Positions 6,139 to 13,025 of a stretch of DNA of 13,025 bases are shown one piece after another (position 1 is the first letter of the stretch; every line of letters starts with the position of its first letter). The notes under the pieces are model-generated. The model saw nothing but the letters and a program-made list of their open reading frames with translations, did no database searches and had not been told where the DNA came from. This stretch comes from Defluviitaleaceae bacterium (GTDB lineage: Bacteria; Bacillota; Clostridia; Lachnospirales; WQUN01): positions 1 through 13,025 of the forward strand of contig WRKK01000323.1 of assembly GCA_009782245.1 (NCBI GenBank). The letters run 5' to 3'. The position numbers and the translations under genes were made by a program.

Positions 6139-7689
6139 ATGATAAAAACCCACCTAAAAATAATAATTTGGCTAATAATAACCGCCGCCATTATAACCGC
6201 TTGCGGCAACGGCGATGACCCCGACACCACCGACAACAACCTCCCCGCCCCCGACCCAATTATCCTAGACAACCAACCTCCGCCCAACGGCGATCCCATT
6301 ACCTTAACAATCCTAGCAACCAGCACACACACCCCAATGATACGTGCAGTAGAAGAAGATATGCAAGAATACTTTGCAGTTCAAGGAATAGATTTTAACA
6401 TAGCACTTACAGATTACGACCACGAGGACACTAACGCATTATTTGAATACAACGAAATTTTGCAAACCATGTTAGCGGCAGGCGATGGCTTTGATGTTGT
6501 ATTTTTGAATAGTGTAGCAACAATAGACCTTCGTTTGCTTGCCGATAACGGTTTTTTGCTGAACGTTTACGACCTAATCGACCAAGACCCAAACCTTACA
6601 CGGGACGATTTTTTCACAAATGTACTCTCCGCAATGGAACATCGGGGCGGGTTGTATAATTTTCCGTTTACTTTTGCCTTTGATTTTATGGGTATTAACG
6701 CCAGTTTGCCCGATACCGTCCTCAACGAGTTCTCGCAAAAAACTAGCCTTTCCATGGTGGAGGCTATGCAAATACTAAACATCTTGCAAACAGAATATCC
6801 CGAAATTTACGCCAGTTTTCCGCTTATTGCTAATATGGGAGAGTTTTTTTCGCCCAATGCTATGGCAAGCCGTATAGTAGCTAGTTTTATTGACTTTGAA
6901 AACGCCACATCTTCCTTTAGCGGAGCAGAATTTGTAAATTTTGCAAACCTCTTGCGAGATACAATTCCAATATTGCAGATAGAAACCTTTGATGCTGCCA
7001 ATATAGTCCCTAATTTTGAAACGGTAGCCGAGATGAACCACATGGCAGAAAATTATATTTTTTTATCTGTTTCACGTAGAGGTACTGCTGGCGGCGATTT
7101 TAGAAATTTTACGACTTTAATACCGTTGTTCGGTATATCGGATAGTCCGTTTCTTAATTTTGTGCCTGTTACGGATAGTAATGGTGCAATTTCGATAGTT
7201 ACATCAGATTTGCTACATACATGGGCAAATGTTATTTTTCCAGCGGTTGGCGATGGCACGGTTGCCTGGGATTTTACCCAACGTATGTTGCACCGCACCT
7301 TGACGGTTGCCGCTGACGACTTTGTTCTAAATGACGGCTTTCTTCAGTTTGGTGCTAGAGACCTGGCTATCCCCATTTTGCGAAACGAACTAGAGCCGCA
7401 TTTTCACAGATTTATTGAAGAATGGAGTTTCTTTTTGCACAATCCCAATTTTGTGCCGCTAAACGGCATACGGTTTGGCATAAACAGCCCCGACGAAACA
7501 GCCGCCATCGCCGCCGCTTTGGAAAGGCTTACTGAATTGGCTAATAGTCCAATGTCTTTAGTGGAAAGGCGGGCTGGCGTTGGTTTTGGTGCTGATATTA
7601 TGGACTTGTTTATGACGGGGGAGATTTCTGCGGAAGAGTTTGGGCTGGAAGTGCAGGAACGGACGGATTTATGGCTTGCGGGGGAATAG
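6139..7689 (+). CDS. Solute-binding-protein-like lipoprotein 2 (SBP2)
   Basis: Encodes 516 aa. Signal peptide with lipobox IITAC (Cys22), a long Asp/Asn/Pro-rich linker to about residue 52, then an SBP-like body: ITLTILA strand, FDVVFLN, the conserved NVYDLIDQDPNLTRDDFFTN, and GGLYNFPF...GINA. It ends with the family's EISAEEFG...LWLAGE. Between linker and C-terminus it is closer to SBP3 than to SBP1, sharing TLIPLFG, SPFLNFVPV and WDFTQRMLHRTLT. AGAAAGG lies 10 nt before the ATG. It follows precursor 3 and its hairpin, and is followed after 14 nt by promoter P4, with no terminator visible between. Likely anchored outside the membrane. Ligand unknown; a role tied to the neighbouring peptide is suggested only by position. 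Confidence 0.8.
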   Translation: MIKTHLKIIIWLIITAAIITACGNGDDPDTTDNNLPAPDPIILDNQPPPNGDPITLTILATSTHTPMIRAVEEDMQEYFAVQGIDFNIALTDYDHEDTNALFEYNEILQTMLAAGDGFDVVFLNSVATIDLRLLADNGFLLNVYDLIDQDPNLTRDDFFTNVLSAMEHRGGLYNFPFTFAFDFMGINASLPDTVLNEFSQKTSLSMVEAMQILNILQTEYPEIYASFPLIANMGEFFSPNAMASRIVASFIDFENATSSFSGAEFVNFANLLRDTIPILQIETFDAANIVPNFETVAEMNHMAENYIFLSVSRRGTAGGDFRNFTTLIPLFGISDSPFLNFVPVTDSNGAISIVTSDLLHTWANVIFPAVGDGTVAWDFTQRMLHRTLTVAADDFVLNDGFLQFGARDLAIPILRNELEPHFHRFIEEWSFFLHNPNFVPLNGIRFGINSPDETAAIAAALERLTELANSPMSLVERRAGVGFGADIMDLFMTGEISAEEFGLEVQERTDLWLAGE

Positions 7690-7703
7690 GCGGAATGAGG
7701 ATT

Positions 7704-7732
7704 TTGACATCTGCAAAAAAATGTGCTATCCT
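7704..7732 (+). promoter_or_regulatory. Promoter P4 for SBP3
   Basis: TTGACA at 7704-7709, a 17-nt spacer starting TCTGC, then TGC plus TATCCT at 7727-7732. It begins 14 nt after the SBP2 stop and lacks the long leader seen after P1-P3. The predicted transcription start falls at or next to the ATG at 7739. Confidence 0.7.
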
Positions 7733-7738
7733 GCATTT

Positions 7739-7786
7739 ATGATACACAGTCAAAAAATACGCAACAAGAAAGGGAAAATATTATGA
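7739..7786 (+). CDS. Possible 15-codon upstream ORF overlapping the SBP3 start
   Basis: ATG at 7739 opens MIHSQKIRNKKGKIL and stops at TGA 7784-7786, overlapping the SBP3 start codon as ATGA. The ATG lies 7 nt after the -10 hexamer, so it would be at or within a base or two of the mRNA 5' end (leaderless). An identical arrangement precedes SBP4 (9401-9448) with one residue changed. It may be a coupled leader ORF, or chance within a young duplication. Confidence 0.3.
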   Translation: MIHSQKIRNKKGKIL

Positions 7787-9360
7787 CCAAGTACATAAAA
7801 TTAGCAATCCTACTAATCCTAACCGCCACAATTATAACCGCTTGCGGCAACAACAATAACCCCGACACAACCGACAACGCACCACCCGCCGCCCCAATCA
7901 CCCTCGATACCGAACCCGCCCCAATTATCTTTGGCGGCGACCCAATTACCCTAACTGTCTTCGCTGACGAAAGGCACACCCCCATGATATGGGAAATAGA
8001 AAGAGATATGCAAGAATACTTCGCAGAGCGAGGAATAGACTTTAGCATAGCACTTACGGATTACGACCGTTTTATTAGCAATGCCTATACTGCGGAGCAA
8101 AACGCCCTTTTGCGAGCCAAATTAGCGGCGGGAGATGGCTACGATGTTATATTTTTGAACCACCTCGCATTAGACAATCGTTTTCCAATGGACGTGCGTT
8201 CACTTGCCGACAACGGCTTTTTGCTGAACGTTTACGACCTAATCGACCAAGACCCAAACCTCACACGGGACGATTTTTTCACAAATGTTTTCGCCGCAAT
8301 GGAACATCGGGGCGGGTTGTACAATTTCCCGTTTACTTTCGCCATTGAACTTATGGGCATTAACGCCAATCTGCCCGATTCTATCGTCAACGATTTCATG
8401 CAAAAAAACAGCGTTTCCATGTTGGAAATTATGCAAATGCTAAACATTTTGCAAAATGAATATCCCGAAGTTTACGCCAATTTCTTGCATACCGTTAATT
8501 TGGGAGAATTTACTGCACCTCGGCATATGATAAACCGTGTAAGCGTTGATTTTATTGACTTTGAAAATGCCACGGCTTATTTTGACGGGGCAAACTTTGC
8601 AAACTTTGCAAATGTTGTACGGGATACGCTACCAATATCTCGGCCAGAACACGTCAATAGTAGCACTATGTTCGTTAATTTTGAAACACGAGCCCAAATG
8701 AACCATGTGGCAGAAAATTATATGTTTTTATCTGTTGTGCGTGGAGGTTTTAATCCGAATGATATTAGAACCTTTGCTACTTTAATACCGTTGTTCGGTA
8801 TGTTGGATAGCCCGTTTCTTAATTTTGTGCCTGTTGCAGATAATAACGGCGTTACCAAGATATTTGTCGAAGATGTGTTTCAAGCGACAGCGAATGTTAT
8901 CTTTCCAGCGGTGGGCGACGGCAGGGTTGCCTGGGATTTTACTCAACGTATGTTGCACCGCACGTTGACAGCAGATATTAACGATGCTACAATTTGGGGG
9001 ACTAATTGGGGCGTTAGAAGTTTAGCAATTCCTATTTTAAGAAACGAATTAGAGCCGCTTTTTCACAGAGTTATTGAGGAATTTAGTTTCTTTTTTCGTA
9101 ATATGGACATTGTACCGCTAATTGGGCTAAATTTTGGCATAGACAGCCCCGAAACAACAGATGCCGCCACTGCCGCCGCATTGGCAAAACTTACCGAACT
9201 AGCCAACCGCCCTGTATCTATGTGGCAAGCTAGGGGCGGCGTTGCGTTTAATACTGATGCTCTTGACTCGTTTATGCTGGGCGAGATTTCGGCGGAAGAA
9301 TTGGGGGCGGAATTTCAAAATAATGTTAGCTTGTGGATTGCGGGGGAATGGGAAGAATAA
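7783..9360 (+). CDS. Solute-binding-protein-like lipoprotein 3 (SBP3)
   Basis: Encodes 525 aa. Signal peptide with lipobox IITAC (Cys21), acidic/Pro-rich linker to about residue 50, then the SBP-like body with ITLTVFA, YDVIFLN, the invariant NVYDLIDQDPNLTRDDFFTN block and GGLYNFPF. It ends EISAEELG...LWIAGEWEE, closest to SBP0. The start is ATG 7783, behind AAGAAAGGG; a GTG at 7723 in the same frame would lie inside the promoter -10 and add 20 unsuitable residues before the signal peptide. It has its own promoter 51 nt upstream but may also be read from upstream. SBP3 and SBP4 share nearly identical upstream regions and signal peptides, so one is a recent tandem copy of the other. Ligand unknown. 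Confidence 0.8.
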   Translation: MTKYIKLAILLILTATIITACGNNNNPDTTDNAPPAAPITLDTEPAPIIFGGDPITLTVFADERHTPMIWEIERDMQEYFAERGIDFSIALTDYDRFISNAYTAEQNALLRAKLAAGDGYDVIFLNHLALDNRFPMDVRSLADNGFLLNVYDLIDQDPNLTRDDFFTNVFAAMEHRGGLYNFPFTFAIELMGINANLPDSIVNDFMQKNSVSMLEIMQMLNILQNEYPEVYANFLHTVNLGEFTAPRHMINRVSVDFIDFENATAYFDGANFANFANVVRDTLPISRPEHVNSSTMFVNFETRAQMNHVAENYMFLSVVRGGFNPNDIRTFATLIPLFGMLDSPFLNFVPVADNNGVTKIFVEDVFQATANVIFPAVGDGRVAWDFTQRMLHRTLTADINDATIWGTNWGVRSLAIPILRNELEPLFHRVIEEFSFFFRNMDIVPLIGLNFGIDSPETTDAATAAALAKLTELANRPVSMWQARGGVAFNTDALDSFMLGEISAEELGAEFQNNVSLWIAGEWEE

Positions 9361-9365
9361 TGATT

Positions 9366-9394
9366 TTGACACCTGCAAAAAATTGTGATACTCT
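9366..9394 (+). promoter_or_regulatory. Promoter P5 for SBP4 and the ABC transporter
   Basis: TTGACA at 9366-9371, a 17-nt spacer starting CCTGC, then TGA plus TACTCT at 9389-9394. It starts 5 nt after the SBP3 stop. Sequence from the -35 to the SBP4 start is nearly the same as at P4, indicating duplication of a promoter-plus-gene unit. Confidence 0.7.
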
Positions 9395-9400
9395 GTATTT

Positions 9401-9448
9401 ATGATACACAGTCAAAAAATACGCACCAAGAAAGGGAAAATATTATGA
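9401..9448 (+). CDS. Possible 15-codon upstream ORF overlapping the SBP4 start
   Basis: ATG at 9401 encodes MIHSQKIRTKKGKIL and ends at TGA 9446-9448, overlapping ATG 9445 of SBP4 as ATGA. As at 7739, the ATG is 7 nt past the -10. It differs from the SBP3 version by one residue (Thr for Asn). Preservation of both frame and overlap is suggestive, but the copies are too alike to prove selection. Confidence 0.3.
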   Translation: MIHSQKIRTKKGKIL

Positions 9449-11049
9449 CCAAGTACATAAAACTAACAATCCTACTAATCCTAACCGCCGCCATAATAAC
9501 CGCTTGCGGCAACGGCGATAACAACGACACCAACGACACAACCGACAACAACCAACCCGCCCCCGACCAAATTATCCTCAACTACGAACCCGAACCCGAA
9601 CCCGAACCCGAACCCGAACCCAACCCGCTTTTTCTCAACACTGACCCAATCAACCTAGCAATACGCACCCCAGATGAGTACATCGCTCTAATATGGGCGG
9701 TAGAGGAAGAAATGCGAGAACTTTTTGCGGAGCATGGAATAGATTTTAGCGTAACAATCACAGATTATGATATGTGGGCTGGCGGACAAGTGTACCAAAA
9801 CAGCCTTTTGCAAGCCGAATTGGCGGCTGGTACTAGCTACGATATTGTATTTTTGAACCATCTCCCGCTAAACCTCCGCCCGTTTGCCGATAACGGCTTA
9901 CTGCTGAACATTTACGACCTAATCGACCAAGACCCAAGCCGCACACGGGACGACTTTTTCACAAATGTGCTTACCGCACTAGAACACCAAGGCGGACTGT
10001 ATATGCTACCGCTTACTTTTGGTTTCGCTTTTATGGGAATTAACGCCAATTTGCCCGATTCTATCGTGGACGATTTCATGCAAAAAAGCAGCATTTCCTG
10101 GCGGCAAGCCATGCAAATAGCCGCCACGCTACAAAACGAATATCCCGAAATTTACGCCGACTTCCCCTATATTTCCAACCTTATCGAATTTCACGTTCCC
10201 ACAACCTTACTACAGCGAGTGGTAGCCAGTTTTATTGACTTTAACACCGCCGAATCGTTTTTTGATGGGGCAGAATTTGTAGAATTTGCAAATCTAATGC
10301 AAGCCACAATTTCGCCGCCCGAGAATTTTCAAGATACTCTCCAAGAGGTTATATTTTTGAATTTTGAATCGCCAAACATTATGCAACAAATGACAGAACG
10401 GCACATTTTCCTAGGTGCTGCCCGTAGAAGTGCCCACCCAACAGGGGGCGGTCTTAATTTTACGCCATTAATACCATTATTTGGGCTTGCGGACGATACG
10501 TTTCTCAATTTTGTGCCTACTTCAGACGATAACGGCAATCTCCTAGTAGATATTTCTTCTTATACCCCTCATACTGTGGCAAATGTTGTGTTTCCTGCGG
10601 GGGATAACGGTGCTGTTGCCTGGGAATTTACCATGCGGTTTCTGCAACGTATGTTGACACTTGGGCGTTTTGAACTTATGTCTGGTGTCGGTAATACCGA
10701 TTTTGTTATCCCCATTTTAAGAAGTGAACTAGAGCCGCATTTTAACAGGGTTATGGAGCAATATTCTGAACTTAGTTGGTGGTCGGCTGATTTTGTTACA
10801 CTAAGCGACTTAGATTTTGCCACAGTAGCTAGTGTCGAGGAAATAATCGCAAACTCTGCTAATGCCTTGGCAAGGCTTACCGAACTGGCTAACCGCCCCG
10901 TGGCTTTTGCAGATAGAACACCTTTTATTGTTTGGTGGGATGGCGATATTGTGGAATTATTTATGGCGGGGGAAATTTCCGCCGAAGAATTAGGGCAACA
11001 GGCACAGGAACGCACCGCCCTATGGCTTGCGGGGGATTGGGAAAACTAA
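9445..11049 (+). CDS. Solute-binding-protein-like lipoprotein 4 (SBP4)
   Basis: Encodes 534 aa. Signal peptide with lipobox IITAC (Cys21), then the longest linker of the family, containing six Glu-Pro repeats (about residues 48-59) that should form a stiff extended spacer from the membrane. The body shows YDIVFLN, NIYDLIDQDPSRTRDDFFTN and GGLYMLPL...GINA, with more substitutions in the common block than its paralogues. It ends EISAEELG...LWLAGDWEN. ATG 9445 follows AAGAAAGGG. The ABC transporter gene begins 3 nt after its stop, so the two are translationally coupled and probably work together. Since that transporter has exporter architecture, SBP4 may hold or retrieve the exported peptide, which is inference. 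Confidence 0.8.
   Translation: MTKYIKLTILLILTAAIITACGNGDNNDTNDTTDNNQPAPDQIILNYEPEPEPEPEPEPNPLFLNTDPINLAIRTPDEYIALIWAVEEEMRELFAEHGIDFSVTITDYDMWAGGQVYQNSLLQAELAAGTSYDIVFLNHLPLNLRPFADNGLLLNIYDLIDQDPSRTRDDFFTNVLTALEHQGGLYMLPLTFGFAFMGINANLPDSIVDDFMQKSSISWRQAMQIAATLQNEYPEIYADFPYISNLIEFHVPTTLLQRVVASFIDFNTAESFFDGAEFVEFANLMQATISPPENFQDTLQEVIFLNFESPNIMQQMTERHIFLGAARRSAHPTGGGLNFTPLIPLFGLADDTFLNFVPTSDDNGNLLVDISSYTPHTVANVVFPAGDNGAVAWEFTMRFLQRMLTLGRFELMSGVGNTDFVIPILRSELEPHFNRVMEQYSELSWWSADFVTLSDLDFATVASVEEIIANSANALARLTELANRPVAFADRTPFIVWWDGDIVELFMAGEISAEELGQQAQERTALWLAGDWEN
9586..9621 (+). repeat. Six tandem GAACCC hexamers encoding (Glu-Pro)6 in SBP4
   Basis: Six perfect GAACCC units run from 9586 to 9621, in frame, within the linker behind the lipid anchor. 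The other SBP copies have linkers of different length and no such array, although SBP3 contains a single EPAP. Slippage would lengthen or shorten the spacer without breaking the frame. Confidence 0.9.
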
Positions 11050-11052
11050 ACC

Positions 11053-12861
11053 ATGAAAATATTACATTCAATACTATGGTGCGTTTCGCTCTCGTGGAAA
11101 GCGTCCAAATGGTACACCGTAATGCGGGTGCTGGCGGGGGCGGTTGCGCCGCTTTTTACCATATTAACGGCTTTTGTCGGCAAGCACATTATCGATTTAT
11201 TGGCGGGGCAAAGCGAATTTTACCAACAAATCGCCTATTTTAGCCAATACACCGTCCTGCTTGCGATGCTTATTTTGCTGTTTGCGGTAACGGCAACTCG
11301 GCTGATTATGCAGCGGCTTGACCAATATTGCCAAGCCATGCACGACGACATACTCAACGGCAGACTGGCGGTCATCGTCATGGAGCGGTCGCTGTATGCC
11401 GATTTGGAATATTTTGACAATCCCGCCTATCACGACAAGCTAGTTGCCGCCAGCGGCGATTCTTACGGGATTGTGCATATAGTTTGGAATGTCCTAAACT
11501 CGCTAAGTGCCTTGATTGCTTGCGTTTTCGCCTTTGCGGTGCTTTCGCAGGTAAATGTGCTGTTTGGCGTGGCGATGTTTTTTGCGGCGCTACCCGCCTC
11601 GATTGTGGCGGCGCGGTACACAAAACTGCTGTACAGGCTAAGTTTGGAGCAAATAAACGGTCAGCGGCAAATGGCGTACACGCAAAGTGTCGCAACCGAC
11701 AAGTTTTACGCCCAAGATTTACGCCTGTTTAACGCTGGCGGCAAGCTAAAGCAGAAATATCAGCAAATATGGCAAAATCTTTTCGCTGTGCGCCGCCGCT
11801 CCACCCGCAAAAGGGCTACTTTTACGGGATTGCTGGAACTATTGCCCGAATGCGTTTTAACGTGGGTGGCGATAAGTATCTCGTTCCAAATTTTGGCGGG
11901 AAATGCAACCGTCGGCGATTATTCCTTATATCTCGGGCTTTCTGCACAACTTTGGGGCGCAATATCCATGCTATCGTCCTCTGCGATAAACATCTACGAT
12001 AACAAAATGAAAATTGAGAATTTTGAGGCGATAGAAAACTTCCAAAATCACGTGCTAGACAGCGGCACAAAACGGCTAGAACAGGTTGACACAATAGCCT
12101 TTAGCAACGTAAATTTCAGCTACCCAGGCACAAACCGCCAAGTTTTAACGGACATCACGTTCAACCTGCAAAAGCACCAAAAAGTGGCGTTGGTGGGGCT
12201 AAACGGCTCGGGAAAATCCACGTTGATAAAGTTGCTATTGCGGCTGTATTCGCCAGACAGCGGCACAATCACAATAAACGGGGTTGACATATCCGAGTAC
12301 ACGCTCTCCTCGCTGCGGGACAACTTTAGCGTGTATTTTCAGGGAATGCGCAACTATAATTTCACGTTACGGGAAAATTTTACAATAGCCAGCGGCACGG
12401 CGGACGACACAGCAAACAGCACGGCGGACGAGGATTCGCAGATAACCGCCGCAATAGGCTTGGCGGGTTGCGCCGATATGCTAACCAAGGCAACAAAAGG
12501 GCTAGACACCGCACTAACCCGATATTTTGACCCCAGCGGCATAGAACTTTCGGGCGGGCAGCACCAAAAATTAGCCCTAGCCCGAACGCTATTCCGCAAG
12601 CACACCGCACTAATTTTAGACGAGCCGTCTTCCAACCTAGACCCCAAAGCGGAGCATGATATTTTTGAGACGCTAAAGGAATTTTCAAGCGGCAAGCTAA
12701 CAATATTTACATCGCACAGGTTGTCCAATGTGTATTTAGCCGACCGCATAATTTTGTTGGAAAGCGGCAGTATTGCCGAAGACGGTACGCAAGCTGAATT
12801 GTTAAGCAACCCCAAGCGGTATGCGGAGTTGTACCGCTACCAGCAGGAGAAATATCAGTGA
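11053..12861 (+). CDS. Exporter-type ABC transporter, fused membrane and ATPase domains
   Basis: Encodes 602 aa. An N-terminal membrane domain (about 1-320) has hydrophobic segments near 25-50, 65-85, 145-190 and 265-310. It is followed by a nucleotide-binding domain with Walker A GLNGSGKST (382-390), Q-loop Gln430, signature LSGGQ (499-503), Walker B ALILDEP (519-525) and the H-loop SHR (His555). This is the layout of homodimeric ABC exporters. There is no N-terminal C39 peptidase domain, so it should not cut leader peptides itself. The start is 3 nt after SBP4 with only a weak GGGAUUGGGA-like site, indicating coupling. Export of the modified peptides is the natural guess from context; lipid or drug export is the alternative. 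The domain between Q-loop and signature carries a short acidic, Thr/Ser-rich stretch (about 447-462). Confidence 0.85.
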   Translation: MKILHSILWCVSLSWKASKWYTVMRVLAGAVAPLFTILTAFVGKHIIDLLAGQSEFYQQIAYFSQYTVLLAMLILLFAVTATRLIMQRLDQYCQAMHDDILNGRLAVIVMERSLYADLEYFDNPAYHDKLVAASGDSYGIVHIVWNVLNSLSALIACVFAFAVLSQVNVLFGVAMFFAALPASIVAARYTKLLYRLSLEQINGQRQMAYTQSVATDKFYAQDLRLFNAGGKLKQKYQQIWQNLFAVRRRSTRKRATFTGLLELLPECVLTWVAISISFQILAGNATVGDYSLYLGLSAQLWGAISMLSSSAINIYDNKMKIENFEAIENFQNHVLDSGTKRLEQVDTIAFSNVNFSYPGTNRQVLTDITFNLQKHQKVALVGLNGSGKSTLIKLLLRLYSPDSGTITINGVDISEYTLSSLRDNFSVYFQGMRNYNFTLRENFTIASGTADDTANSTADEDSQITAAIGLAGCADMLTKATKGLDTALTRYFDPSGIELSGGQHQKLALARTLFRKHTALILDEPSSNLDPKAEHDIFETLKEFSSGKLTIFTSHRLSNVYLADRIILLESGSIAEDGTQAELLSNPKRYAELYRYQQEKYQ

Positions 12862-12928
12862 GACCCGCTCTCCTTGGGTAATTGCGGGTAATTTAGGATA
12901 ATTGCGTAATTCGTGGTTGGGGGTAAAT

Positions 12929-12972
12929 GGCGGAATGGTTGGGGAAAACGGGCGGAATGGTTGGGGAAAACG
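12929..12972. repeat. Two tandem copies of a 22-bp repeat
   Basis: GGCGGAATGGTTGGGGAAAA plus CG occurs perfectly at 12929-12950 and again at 12951-12972. It lies in the non-coding tail after the ABC gene, next to an inverted repeat. No gene is visible in 12862-13025. Confidence 0.9.
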
Positions 12973-13025
12973 GGCGACCGAGGACGGTCCGCCCCTACGG
13001 GGACGCATATTGTAGGGGCGACCGT
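12973..13025. repeat. REP/MITE-like inverted repeat element, running off the window
   Basis: GCGACCG at 12974-12980, with the two G before it, can fold with CGGTCCGCC (12986-12994) around AGGA. ACGGTCCGCCCCTAC at 12984-12998 is the inverted copy, with one extra base, of GTAGGGGCGACCGT at 13012-13025. This section is visibly more GC-rich than the genes. Such GTAGGGGCGACC units look like dispersed intergenic repeats; the element seems to continue past the window edge. Confidence 0.6.

Noticed and set aside
6036..6218. 60-aa forward ORF spanning the precursor 3 end, hairpin and SBP2 start
   Set aside because: It overlaps both neighbours in another frame and crosses the terminator hairpin; no ribosome binding site.
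1027..10127. Similar reverse-strand ORFs opposite the conserved block of each SBP gene (1027-1209, 6567-6782, 8232-8447, 9912-10127)
   Set aside because: Their similarity follows from strong conservation of the sense block; they have no visible promoter or ribosome binding site and lie wholly inside real genes.

Overview
The window looks like a fragment of an AT-rich, Gram-positive anaerobe of the Clostridia type. Pointers are the lipoprotein signal peptides, strong GGAG/AAGG ribosome binding sites, the standard stop codons TAA/TAG/TGA, and a radical-SAM peptide-maturation cassette of the CLI_3235 (Cys-rich 'ocin') type, known mostly from clostridia. The species cannot be read from the sequence. 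All credible genes are on the + strand.

Layout: (a) 1-87, 3' end of a solute-binding-protein-like (SBP) lipoprotein gene. (b) 88-2101, promoter, long leader, Cys-rich precursor peptide 1, hairpin with U-tract, SBP lipoprotein 1. (c) 2102-5603, terminator-like inverted repeat, second copy of promoter and leader, precursor 2, the same hairpin without a U-tract, an acyl-carrier-like protein, and an 828-aa radical SAM/SPASM enzyme with a large extra C-terminal domain. (d) 5604-7689, third promoter and leader, precursor 3, hairpin with U-tract, SBP lipoprotein 2. (e) 7690-11049, SBP lipoproteins 3 and 4, each with its own copy of the promoter. (f) 11053-12861, a one-piece exporter-type ABC transporter 3 nt behind SBP 4. 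(g) 12862-13025, non-coding DNA with tandem and inverted repeats.

The working model is a ribosomally made, post-translationally modified peptide (RiPP) locus. Three precursors share a leader (KLNKN...QSxESY) followed by an alternating Cys-X block. The radical SAM enzyme, probably helped by the acyl-carrier-like protein, would modify them, and the ABC protein would export them. The unusual part is at least five paralogous SBP-like lipoproteins interleaved with the precursors, under the same promoter family and without importer permeases here. They could be immunity, capture or delivery proteins for the products; that is inference. No leader peptidase is visible, so leader removal would need a protein encoded elsewhere.

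Five promoters share a 17-nt spacer, an extended -10 TGn and a conserved CTG in the spacer, so the locus appears to be one regulon built by repeated duplication. Hairpins between precursor and SBP genes would make precursor mRNA more abundant than SBP mRNA.
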